13,711 bases of DNA from Methanobacteriota archaeon. Lineage in GTDB: Archaea; Thermoplasmatota; Thermoplasmata; RBG-16-68-12. Position numbers and translations under genes: made by a program. The first letter of the stretch is position 1. Every line of letters starts with the position of its first letter. The notes beneath the pieces are model-generated. The model was not told the origin of the DNA. It saw only the letters and a program-made list of their open reading frames with translations, and did not search any database. Positions 1-7,651 of the stretch are shown here, in pieces. The stretch spans positions 1-13,711 of the forward strand of contig VBME01000020.1 of assembly GCA_005878995.1 (NCBI GenBank). The letters are read 5' to 3'.

Positions 1-189
1 CGCGGACCCTTTCAACGTCACGCGGTCCACGACCCCGCTCACGAACCGACGGCCGAGGCGCAGCCGGCCCGCGGACCCTTCCCCGAGGACGAGGACGTTC
101 GGCTCCTCCCCGGACACGTAACCGACCTCGACGCCCTCCGCGTCGACGACCGTCATCCCGACGAGGGACCGACCCCGCCGCGCCGCCAA
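1..189 (-). CDS. PRC-barrel-like small protein (5' part, runs off the left edge)
   Basis: The visible part encodes 63 N-terminal residues and the frame continues past the window edge. The core after residue 10 reads SLVGMTVVDAEGVEVGYVSG, followed by a short beta-rich stretch ending GVVDRVTLKG. This pattern, with a conserved G-x-x-V-x-D-x-x-G-x-x-V-G start and a late hydrophobic strand, resembles PRC-barrel domains, small beta-barrels found in RimM and in many archaeal stand-alone proteins of unknown role. I chose TTG at 189-187 because GGAGGTG (202-196) lies six bases upstream and the VGM motif would otherwise be cut. GTG at 198 and ATG at 156 are alternatives, and an in-frame stop at 255-253 bounds the frame upstream. 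The gene is divergent from the giant gene. The fold assignment rests on pattern only and the function is unknown. Confidence 0.5.
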   Translation of the reverse strand, partial: MAARRGRSLVGMTVVDAEGVEVGYVSGEEPNVLVLGEGSAGRLRLGRRFVSGVVDRVTLKGSA

Positions 190-306
190 GCGAGCCACCT
201 CCGCGGCCCGTCCCGCGGGACGACCGCCACGGGCCGTCCGAACGGCGGGCGGCTACTGAAGCTTTTCGACGAGGGGCCCGCGCCGCGTTCGAGCCACACC
301 GTTATC

Positions 307-324
307 ATCGAGGATATCGAGGAC
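307..324. repeat. 9-bp direct repeat in the divergent intergenic region
   Basis: ATCGAGGAT (307-315) is followed immediately by ATCGAGGAC (316-324), just left of the TATA-like element at 331-336 and between two divergent genes. The position would suit a regulator-binding site for one or both genes. The repeat is short and could be chance, since GAC/GAG-rich words are common in this genome. Confidence 0.3.
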
Positions 325-330
325 GCTTCA

Positions 331-336
331 TTTATA
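331..336 (+). promoter_or_regulatory. TATA-like element, probably for the giant gene
   Basis: TTTATA lies in an otherwise very GC-rich intergenic region, 69 nt upstream of the ATG at 405. With the usual archaeal spacing, transcription would start near 357-362 and leave a leader of roughly 45 nt carrying a GGAG Shine-Dalgarno-like site at 397-400, four bases before the ATG. On the opposite strand the same bases read TATAAA, so the element could instead, or also, serve the divergent PRC-barrel-like gene. The direction is therefore uncertain. Confidence 0.4.
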
Positions 337-404
337 CCGGCTGACCCGACATTCGAACGGTCGTTCCCTCCCGAGGCGGAGGGCATCCTCTCGGTTGGAG
401 CCAC

Positions 405-3400
405 ATGGCCCGCTGCCCGCTGTGCGAATCGGACGTGCCGGACGGGCGGCCGGGCTGCGATGCGTGCGGCCAACCGTTCAATCGGGCGATGACCGCCCGA
501 GCCGCTCCGGACCTCGTGAAGCGGGCGATTGACGCGGCGCGCAAAGACCTCCTCGCATCGAGCCGGGATCCCGCGGACTCGACGTTCGCGCGGAGCCTCG
601 TCGACCGGGCGGAGCAGACGGAGGCCGCCGGGGACTTCGGCCGCGCCCTCGACCTCGCGCGCGCTTCGCGGCATGCGCTCGAAATTGCGAAGCGGAAGAC
701 GCGCGTGGCAGAGGCCCTGCGTCACGCGGACGCCGTCCTCGAGCGGGCGAAGAAAGCCGGCATCGAGACGCTCGCGTTCGAGCGGAACATCGAAGGCGCC
801 CGCGGGCTCGCGGCCCGAGGCCATCACGTGGCCGCGGAACGCCTGTTGCGGCGGGTCTCCATCCGGACGCTCGACCAGCGGCGGGAACGGGTCCTCCAAG
901 GAATCCTCGACAAAGCCGCTTCTCGTGTGCGATACGCGAAAGAGCGTGGTGGAACCGTCGACGATGCGGAAGGCCATCTCCGAGAAGCCCGCCAAGCCAT
1001 GGCGACGCGGGAGTACACGAAGATCCGGCCCCTCGCCGCGAAGGCGGTCGATCGCGCGGACAATCAGCGCAAGTACGCACGGGCCGAAACGATCGCGGAC
1101 CGCGCCGCCGCGGACGTGGAGGCCGCTCGCCGGGACGGCGTCAACATCACGGAAGCCCGCAAGCATCTGACCCAAGCCCGCGACGCACTCCGACTTGGCG
1201 TCTACGCGGACATTCCGCTCCTCGCCCAGCGGGCCCGAAACAGCCTCCGCGAAGCCCGGCGGTTCGCGGCCGCGGATTTCGTCTTCCGGGAATCCGCCCG
1301 GGAGGCGGCGCGGGAACGCCGGAAAGGCGCCGACGTCGGCCGGGCGGACGCGATCCTCGCCGAAGCCGCCGAAGCACTCGCCGGGAAAGACTATGCCCGG
1401 GTCCGGGTCCTCGCGAAGGACGCGCACGACGCGGTCCGGGAGGCGTCGGTCCTCCGGAACGTCCGCGATGCGTTCGGGAGCCTCCAGGTCGACGCGGACG
1501 ACTTGCGGAAGCTCGGCGCGGAGGCGGCCGACTTCGAGACGACGCTCGTCGAGCTCACGAAGTCGCTCGAGGGGAACGACCTGCCGTCGGCCCGACGGCT
1601 CGTGTCCCGAGCCCGACACGCCGCGGAGTCAGCGCGGGACGCCCACTTCCGGGCGGTCATGGAGCGGTCTCTCCAGATCATCCTGGCCAACGCAGCGCGG
1701 GGCCTTGACCCGGTCGTCGCCCGCCAGCTGCTGAAGGAGGTCGACGACGCCATTTCGCTCGGCAAGCCGGTCGACATGCAGTCGTTGATCGACAAGCGGA
1801 TGGCCGAGGCGGACGCGGAGACGGAGGCCCGGCTGAACTCCCGGGTCACGCAAGCGCGGGACGACATCGTCGGTCTGCGACAGGCGGGGCAGAACGACAC
1901 GACGGCGCTCGAGGGCAAGCTCGCCGACGCCGCGATCGCGATCCAAGAACGGCGCCTCATGCACGCGGACGTGCTCCTCGACGGCGTCGAGCACGATGTC
2001 TTCGCGACCCGCGAACTGCTCCGAAGCGCCGCGGCGGAGGTCCTCGGACAGGCGCGTGGGGAGGTCGCCCGGGCGAGGGCCGGGGGCATCGGTGTCGAGA
2101 CCGCGAATCGGATGTTGAAAGACGCGGAGGCATCGTATTCGGAGGCCCGTTATGGCGACACGATCTACGCCGGAAAAGCGTGCATGTCCGAGGTCGAGGA
2201 ACTCGCGCGGTCAACCGCGGACACGAAACGGAAGACGGACGCCGAGGAGGTCCAGGCGATGGCCGAGCGCGCGGATCTCATCCGGGGGCGGATGGAGGCC
2301 GTCCGCGCCGAGATCGGCAATCTCGTCGCGCAAAACGTCGACCTGGCCAAGGCCGTCGAGACGCTGAAGGCGGCGGAGCAAGCGATCGGCCGCGGGTCGC
2401 TCGACGAGGCGGAGCGGCTCGTCGCGAACGCGGAAGGGATGGTCCAAGGCGTGAAGGTCACGCTGAACGGACAAGCAAACGCAGAGCTCCGGCGGGCGCG
2501 CAAAGCAATCGAGCTCGCCGCTGCCGACCGGATCGAGGCACCTGAATTCGCGGCGCTTCTGGAACGGGCACAAGCCGCCCTCACGGGGGGCCGGCCCGCT
2601 GAGGTCCTTGCCGCGGTCGGCGAGATCGACCGCCTCCTCGCGGAAAAACGGCAGTCACGGTTCCAAGAGGACCAGCGGCGTGTGCTTGAGAAAGCCCGCA
2701 GCGCGGCGACGAAATTCATCACGGTCAAGAAACTCATCGAAGACCTGAGGCAAGCGGAGATCGACATCACCGGGGCGCAAGAAAGCCTCCGGGCGGCCGA
2801 GGGCGCCTTGAAGGAGAGGAACTTCGACGACGTCGACGTCATCCTGTCGGACTTGGACGCGACTGCCAAGGAGCTCATGGACGAGCTCGTCGCGGCCGCG
2901 AAAAACCTGATCGACCGCGCGGACCGCAAGATTCGGGACGGGCGGGACAAGAAGGTCCCGATGGAAGGCGCGATCGCGCTCCTCAACACCGCGGAGGCGA
3001 ATTTTGCGCACGGGGAATACGCGGACGCGGTCGAACACGCGCGGGCGGCAGAGCAGAACGTCTCGGAAGCGCTGAAGACCGTCTCGGAGCGGGAGGCGGA
3101 AGCCCGCCGGAAGTCCCAGGAGGCCGCGCGGGCGATCGTCTCGGACCTCCGGAAGACGATGGGGGACCTCGCCCGAGCCGACATCTCGATCCTGGGGGCG
3201 GAGCAAGCGCTCGCGCGGGCGGAAGCCGCGGCCGACGCAGGCCGTTACGCGGACGTCCCGCGGGAACTCGCGGACACGAAGGAAATGGCGGCTCGGTTGA
3301 CGGCGGGCCTGGAAGCGGCCGCGAAAGACCTCGTGGCGTATGTGGCGCGCGAGGTGGACGACGCGCGATCCTCCGGCCTGGACCCGGGTCGCGCGGACAC

Positions 3401-6400
3401 GGTCCTCGCGAACGCGCGGGAGGCGATCAACGACCACCGGTTCGTCGAGGCGATCGAGTACAAGAAGGTCATCGAGGACATCCTCGACGAGACGCGACGG
3501 GTGAGGCAGACGCGGGCCGCCCGTGACGAATTGACCGAGCTGCGGGCGAAGGTTGAGGCTCACGCGAAGCTCGGCGCGGACGTCCGGATGGCCTCCGAGT
3601 TCCTCGCGCGGGCCGAGGCGATGATCGATGCGGGCGAACTCCAGGACGTGAGCGGGTACGCGAAGCGTGTCGACGAAGAGGTCGACCTCGCGCGAAAGGC
3701 TCACCTCAATTCCGTCGTCGATTCGTTCACCCGTCTCATCGAGGAGGGCGTTTCGCTCGGCCTTCACGAACAGGAGCTCGAGGAGTTCCGGGCGCATGCC
3801 GGGGACGCGGCCACCGCGGACGACCTCGAAGCCGTGTACCGGCTGAAGGGCGACCTCCAAGAGCGACTCCTGGACGCAAAGCGGAAGCAGATCGTGAAGC
3901 GGTCGATGACCGAAATCGAAAGCCTCGGGGACCTCGTCATGCAGTCCGAGCGGCAAGGCGTCCCCGGGGAATCCGCCCGACGGAATTTGGAACAGGCACG
4001 GAAGGCGATCGTGGCCGGCGATATCGATGGCTTCGAGCACGGCCTCGCGGATGCCCGCGCGTCCCTCGAGGACTCCCGCCGGACGAACTTCATCGAGAAA
4101 TACGAGACGCGGGTCCACGGCATCTCCACGATGATTGCGAACGCGAAACGACTCGGGGCGGAAGTCGGGGACGCGGAGAAATCCCTGGGCGAAGCGGAAG
4201 CCGCGCTCCGCGCGAGCGACATGTCGATGGCGGACATCCTGATCAAACAGGCCGAAGTCTCGATCGGCATCCAGATCCAGAATTTCATCAAGAACCGATA
4301 CCCGAACCTCGAACTCCGGCTCCCGGCTGCGGGCCTCCAGGCCGGCGAGTGGAACCAGTACGCCTTCGAAGTCGAGAACCGCGGGAAGCTCCCGGCGCGG
4401 AACGTCCAGATCGAGCTCTCGGGCGACGTCGAGGCGAAAGAGGTCGCGCCGATCACCGAGATTGGCGTCGGCGAGGTCGTCCCCGTCCGGGTCGGCGTCA
4501 GGCCGAAAGCCGCGGGCGCGGTCCCGGTCGCGATTGGGATCACGTACAAACGGCTCTTCGACGAGAACCGCTACGAGGTCCGCGACACGAAGGAGATCAA
4601 GGTCGAGCCCGAGGCGACGTACCTCGTAGAGGACATCTTCCTGATCCACTCCGACGGACGGCTCATCGCTCACCACAGCCGCAAGTTCCGGGAGGAGATC
4701 GACGAGGACATTTTCTCCGGCATGCTCACGGTCGTCCAGGACTTCGTGAAAGACTCATTCAGGTCGCGCACGCGAGTCGGCATGAAGCGGATCGATTTCG
4801 GGGACTCGAAAATCCTGATCGAGCGTTCCCCGCACACGTTCCTCGCCGCGGTGATCGTCGGGCAGGAGCCGAGACTGCTGCCCCTCTACATGCTCCAAGT
4901 CCTGAAGGAAGTCGAGGACCGCTACGGCACCGTCCTCGAGAAATGGACGGGCCTGCTCCACCAGCTCGAAGGGATTGACGAGTCAATCAAGAAGCTCCTG
5001 TTCGTCGCGAAGGACCCGGCCGCCGAGGTGGGCGCGTTTGCCGATAGCCCGGTCACGTTGACGGCGAAGGTGATCGACGCGCTCGGCGCGGCCCAGACGG
5101 CGGAGGCGAACGAACTCCTCGCGAAGGCGCAGTCGACGCTGGAGACGGACATCCAGCTCGCGTGGCAGTTCATCGAACAGGCGAGGTCGCAGGCGGACTC
5201 GATCCAGCATCAGCTGCGGGACCGCATGGGGGACATCCTCGCGGCGGCTCGCGACACGGTCGCCGAGATGAAGGGGATCGGCGTGGACACGAGCCAGGCC
5301 GAGCTTTTGCTGAGAGAGGCGGAGGAGGCGTTCCATGAAGCGAAGTACGAGCGCGTGCGGGAGATCCAGCAGGGCCTCCACGAATCGCTGGAGCGGCAGA
5401 AGGGCGAACTCGCCGCGAAGAAGGTCGAAATCGAGCTCGCCTCCCTGATCAACGACATCCAGATCGCGAAGAGCCAGAACCTCGATGTCCGGGAGGCCGA
5501 ATCGTACCTCACCAAGATCGAGGGGGCGATTCAGAAGCGGAACCCTCGCCAGATGGACGAGTACCTCCGACGGGCGAAGGAATCGCTCGCGCGGCAGCGC
5601 CGACGGACGGTCCTCGACCGCGCCCGCGCGAACCTGGAAAAGCTCCGGGCCATGGTGGCCCAAGCGAAAGCGGTCCATGCGGATGTCGACGACGTCGAGA
5701 CCCTCCTGCAAAAGGCGGAGGACGCGATGCGCTCCGACGACCTCAAGGGGATCGAGCCCTTGATTGACCGGGCGGAGGCCTCGATGAAGGCCCGCGTGGA
5801 ACAGCTCCTGAAGGATCGCTACCCGCGGCTCTTCTTGGAGACGGCCCATGCGGGCTTGCAGACGAACCGTTGGAACCGCTTCGAGATGCAAATCACGAAC
5901 AAAGGGAACTGGCCGGCGGAACGCGTCACCCCGATCGTCACGGGGCCCGTCGAGGTCCTGGGCCTCAGAGTGATCGACATGATCGAGCCGAATCAGAAGG
6001 TGTCCCTCGAGTTCGGACTGAAGCCGAAAGAGGCCGGCACCATGGACTTCGACTTCGAGGTCCAATACACCCGGCCGCTCGACGACGGGAAGCACCAGAC
6101 GACGGACACCGCGGTGGTCCGCGTGGAAGCGGAAGGTGGGTATGTCGTCGACGACGCGCTCCTGTTCCATTCGACGGGCGCGCTCGTGTGCCGCGAGAGC
6201 CGCACCTATCTGCCGCCCGAGGAGAACTCCCGGGCCGCCAGCCTCGAGACGAAGGTGAAAGAATTCGTGAACAAAGCGTTCCCGCGAGGAGGAAGGAGCC
6301 TCCAGACGATCTCGCTCGGCGGGACGACGGTCCTCGCGGGCCGCGGGCCCCAGGCGTTCCTCGCGCTCACCCTGCGCGGGAAGGAGCCGACGATCCTCCC

Positions 6401-7562
6401 GCTGTACTTGTTCCAGGTCCTCAAGGAAATCCACGACTCGTACGGGCCGCGCCTCGAAGCCTGGACCGGCGATCCCGCGGAGCTGCCGGGCATCCGGGAC
6501 GTCGTCCGGAAGATCCTCTTCGCGACGGATGTCGAAGGCGTGTCCCTCGGTCCGCTCGAAGATACCCCCGTGAGCAAGGTCCCGATGCTCATGGAACGTG
6601 GACTCCTCGCGGGCGAAGGGGGCAAAGACTTCATGGTCTGGGCGCGGTCGTCACTCGAAAGAGGCGGATACGAGCAGGGTGTCGCGGTCCTCAAGAACGT
6701 CGCGGACGCGACGATGGGGCCGACGGAGGAGATTGCCAAACAGATCCGGCAGACGATCATCGCGTCGAAGGAAGCCGGGACGCTCCAGATCTCGGATGAG
6801 CAGGTCAACGCGTACGTCGAATTCCTCCGGCTCGCACTGGAGGCGGCCTTCCAGGCGAAGCACCGCGCCGGGATCGAGCGGTACTGGCCCGTAGCGCGGA
6901 TCGCGGTGAAGACGGTCGACCAGGTCGGCCACGACGCGTTGAGCGCGTTCCGCAAAGTGATTGTCGGGCAGAGTGGCGCCAAGGAACTGGACCTCGTCGC
7001 TCCGAACGAGGTATGGCGCGGGATGAAGATCGACGTGCAGGTCCACATGGAATCCGTGAGCGCCTCGTACAAGTTGTGGGCGAGAAAGATCGAAATTCTC
7101 TTACGCTCGCAAGATGCGTGGAAGATCAAGGCCGGCCTCGACAGGGGAGAGTACTCCGTCGGGATTGAAGGACAGAAGGTCCGCATCGACCCCTCGATGG
7201 TGTCCTTCGTCGAGTCCGTGCCGGACTACGTCGTCGAGGAACCGTTCGAGGGCGGCACGTTGTATCTGGACACGCGGATGTCAAAAGAGCTCCTCGCGGA
7301 AGGGTACGCGAAGGAGATTGTGAACCTCGTCCTCGAGGCTCGGAAGGACATGCGGCTCGCGGACGACCGCATCGTCGCGATCGAACTCGTCGCCGGGAAA
7401 GGCTTCCGGGCGATGGTGGCGCCGTGGAAGGATATGATCCTTCGCGACGCGAGCGCGTTGGACATGGAGTTCGTCACGGCGCCGTCGTCGGACGCATACG
7501 TTATCGAAGCGGGCCTCGGGCAAGAGACGTTCCTGCTCGGCGTCCGGCGCGCGGAGATGTAG
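405..7562 (+). CDS. Giant mosaic protein: zinc ribbon, helical repeats, two Ig-like/roadblock-like modules, IleRS-like C-terminus
   Basis: This 2385-residue protein has no signal peptide or membrane segment, so it is probably cytoplasmic. Domains in order: a zinc ribbon at 1-26 (CPLC and CDAC, Cys 4, 7, 18, 21); about 19 Ala/Arg/Glu-rich helical repeats, roughly 30-1295; an Ig-like beta domain, 1298-1403; an alpha/beta domain beginning EDIFLIHSDGRLIAHHSR, 1405-1535, that looks like a roadblock/longin (profilin-like) fold; about four more helical repeats, 1540-1800; a second Ig-like domain, 1805-1911; a second roadblock-like domain, 1913-2040; and a C-terminus from about 2125 resembling the C-terminal region of isoleucyl-tRNA synthetase. 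The start follows a GGAG at 397-400 and begins directly with the zinc ribbon. Codon use is uniform throughout, with no break or frameshift. The gene stands alone, with FEN-1 89 nt downstream under what looks like its own promoter. The function is unknown. The architecture suggests a long scaffold that may bind small GTPases or partner proteins through the roadblock-like domains, and RNA or tRNA through its end. The reading frame is certain; the domain names other than the zinc ribbon and IleRS-like end are inference. Confidence 0.93.
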   Translation: MARCPLCESDVPDGRPGCDACGQPFNRAMTARAAPDLVKRAIDAARKDLLASSRDPADSTFARSLVDRAEQTEAAGDFGRALDLARASRHALEIAKRKTRVAEALRHADAVLERAKKAGIETLAFERNIEGARGLAARGHHVAAERLLRRVSIRTLDQRRERVLQGILDKAASRVRYAKERGGTVDDAEGHLREARQAMATREYTKIRPLAAKAVDRADNQRKYARAETIADRAAADVEAARRDGVNITEARKHLTQARDALRLGVYADIPLLAQRARNSLREARRFAAADFVFRESAREAARERRKGADVGRADAILAEAAEALAGKDYARVRVLAKDAHDAVREASVLRNVRDAFGSLQVDADDLRKLGAEAADFETTLVELTKSLEGNDLPSARRLVSRARHAAESARDAHFRAVMERSLQIILANAARGLDPVVARQLLKEVDDAISLGKPVDMQSLIDKRMAEADAETEARLNSRVTQARDDIVGLRQAGQNDTTALEGKLADAAIAIQERRLMHADVLLDGVEHDVFATRELLRSAAAEVLGQARGEVARARAGGIGVETANRMLKDAEASYSEARYGDTIYAGKACMSEVEELARSTADTKRKTDAEEVQAMAERADLIRGRMEAVRAEIGNLVAQNVDLAKAVETLKAAEQAIGRGSLDEAERLVANAEGMVQGVKVTLNGQANAELRRARKAIELAAADRIEAPEFAALLERAQAALTGGRPAEVLAAVGEIDRLLAEKRQSRFQEDQRRVLEKARSAATKFITVKKLIEDLRQAEIDITGAQESLRAAEGALKERNFDDVDVILSDLDATAKELMDELVAAAKNLIDRADRKIRDGRDKKVPMEGAIALLNTAEANFAHGEYADAVEHARAAEQNVSEALKTVSEREAEARRKSQEAARAIVSDLRKTMGDLARADISILGAEQALARAEAAADAGRYADVPRELADTKEMAARLTAGLEAAAKDLVAYVAREVDDARSSGLDPGRADTVLANAREAINDHRFVEAIEYKKVIEDILDETRRVRQTRAARDELTELRAKVEAHAKLGADVRMASEFLARAEAMIDAGELQDVSGYAKRVDEEVDLARKAHLNSVVDSFTRLIEEGVSLGLHEQELEEFRAHAGDAATADDLEAVYRLKGDLQERLLDAKRKQIVKRSMTEIESLGDLVMQSERQGVPGESARRNLEQARKAIVAGDIDGFEHGLADARASLEDSRRTNFIEKYETRVHGISTMIANAKRLGAEVGDAEKSLGEAEAALRASDMSMADILIKQAEVSIGIQIQNFIKNRYPNLELRLPAAGLQAGEWNQYAFEVENRGKLPARNVQIELSGDVEAKEVAPITEIGVGEVVPVRVGVRPKAAGAVPVAIGITYKRLFDENRYEVRDTKEIKVEPEATYLVEDIFLIHSDGRLIAHHSRKFREEIDEDIFSGMLTVVQDFVKDSFRSRTRVGMKRIDFGDSKILIERSPHTFLAAVIVGQEPRLLPLYMLQVLKEVEDRYGTVLEKWTGLLHQLEGIDESIKKLLFVAKDPAAEVGAFADSPVTLTAKVIDALGAAQTAEANELLAKAQSTLETDIQLAWQFIEQARSQADSIQHQLRDRMGDILAAARDTVAEMKGIGVDTSQAELLLREAEEAFHEAKYERVREIQQGLHESLERQKGELAAKKVEIELASLINDIQIAKSQNLDVREAESYLTKIEGAIQKRNPRQMDEYLRRAKESLARQRRRTVLDRARANLEKLRAMVAQAKAVHADVDDVETLLQKAEDAMRSDDLKGIEPLIDRAEASMKARVEQLLKDRYPRLFLETAHAGLQTNRWNRFEMQITNKGNWPAERVTPIVTGPVEVLGLRVIDMIEPNQKVSLEFGLKPKEAGTMDFDFEVQYTRPLDDGKHQTTDTAVVRVEAEGGYVVDDALLFHSTGALVCRESRTYLPPEENSRAASLETKVKEFVNKAFPRGGRSLQTISLGGTTVLAGRGPQAFLALTLRGKEPTILPLYLFQVLKEIHDSYGPRLEAWTGDPAELPGIRDVVRKILFATDVEGVSLGPLEDTPVSKVPMLMERGLLAGEGGKDFMVWARSSLERGGYEQGVAVLKNVADATMGPTEEIAKQIRQTIIASKEAGTLQISDEQVNAYVEFLRLALEAAFQAKHRAGIERYWPVARIAVKTVDQVGHDALSAFRKVIVGQSGAKELDLVAPNEVWRGMKIDVQVHMESVSASYKLWARKIEILLRSQDAWKIKAGLDRGEYSVGIEGQKVRIDPSMVSFVESVPDYVVEEPFEGGTLYLDTRMSKELLAEGYAKEIVNLVLEARKDMRLADDRIVAIELVAGKGFRAMVAPWKDMILRDASALDMEFVTAPSSDAYVIEAGLGQETFLLGVRRAEM
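595..4290 (+). repeat. Protein-level tandem helical repeats (about 19 units of ~63-66 residues)
   Basis: A recurring signature (small residue, Gly/basic pair, aromatic or hydrophobic, Ala, then a helix with Ala/Leu) returns at a steady spacing: AGDFGRAL near nt 628, ARGHHVAA near 811, ATREYTKI near 1001, RLGVYADI near 1190, AGKDYARV near 1379, EGNDLPSA near 1569, QERRLMHA near 1946, AHGEYADA near 3006, DAGRYADV near 3235, NDHRFVEA near 3430, RASDMSMA near 4210. The first eight steps are close to 189 nt (63 residues). Later steps are 61-83 residues. Four more units occupy about 5110-5800. The units look like long amphipathic helices with one short turn, as in spectrin-like or helical-hairpin arrays. 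Boundaries are approximate because I placed them by eye. Confidence 0.6.
4290..5009 (+). other. Module copy 1: Ig-like domain plus roadblock/longin-like domain
   Basis: This covers residues about 1296-1535 of the giant protein. The first part (starting RYPNLELRLPAAGLQ) has alternating beta strands, with WNQYAFEVENRGKLPA and a later GVRPKAAG, as in CARDB/NEW3-type Ig-like domains. The second part (VEDIFLIHSDGRLIAHHSR, then a helix MLTVVQDFVKDSF, strands, and LLPLYMLQVLKEVEDRYG) has the beta-beta-alpha-beta-beta-beta-alpha order of roadblock/longin folds. The fold is proposed from pattern, not from a search. Confidence 0.5.
5811..6527 (+). other. Module copy 2: diverged duplicate of the Ig-like plus roadblock-like module
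   Basis: This covers residues about 1803-2041 of the giant protein. It aligns by eye with module copy 1: RYPRLFLETAHAGLQ against RYPNLELRLPAAGLQ, WNRFEMQITNKGNWPAERV against WNQYAFEVENRGKLPARNV, and ILPLYLFQVLKEIHDSYG against LLPLYMLQVLKEVEDRYG, both copies then reaching a WTG and a hydrophobic KxLLF/KILF end. The first strand of the roadblock-like part (DDALLFHSTGALVCRESR) is less conserved than in copy 1. That suggests functional asymmetry between the copies after duplication. Confidence 0.55.
6777..7559 (+). other. Orphan isoleucyl-tRNA-synthetase-like C-terminal domain at the end of the giant protein
   Basis: Residues about 2125-2385 resemble the part of isoleucyl-tRNA synthetase after the catalytic core. 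ALEAAFQAKHRAGIERYWPV (around residues 2144-2163) matches the last helices of the class Ia anticodon-binding domain, where 'ARxKAGIKLRWP' is typical. It is followed by a variable link. Then GGTLYLDTRMSKELLAEGYA and KEIVNLVLEARKDMRLADDR (about 2283-2322) match the DUF5915-type C-terminal domain, where 'LDTxLTxELxxEGxAREVxRxIQxxRKxxxLxxxDRI' is typical. No HIGH or KMSKS catalytic motif and no Rossmann core occurs anywhere in the protein, so it cannot aminoacylate. A role in binding tRNA or other RNA is inference. Confidence 0.65.
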
Positions 7563-7612
7563 ACGTCGGAGAGCCTGTTCACCGGACTCGCGCCTGAATC
7601 GCAGTTCCGGAC

Positions 7613-7625
7613 GGCAAAGGCTAAC
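7613..7625 (+). promoter_or_regulatory. Possible leaderless promoter for FEN-1
   Basis: GGCAAAGGCTAAC lies about 28 nt before the FEN-1 ATG, where the archaeal BRE/TATA pair of a leaderless gene would be. It resembles the stronger element GAAAGGCTTTAAC upstream of the next gene at 8690-8702. No Shine-Dalgarno sequence precedes the ATG. The TATA part is weak. Confidence 0.3.
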
Positions 7626-7651
7626 TGGAAGACCGAGCATCGCAACAGTCG

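Noticed and set aside
2655..4676. Long minus-strand frame (673 codons) opposite the giant gene, and similar ones at 153-1619 and 4983-6434
   Set aside because: The translations are Arg/Asp/Leu/Val-rich shadows produced by the GC-rich, strongly biased codons of the plus-strand gene. They have no recognisable motif, and the plus strand has clear domains throughout.
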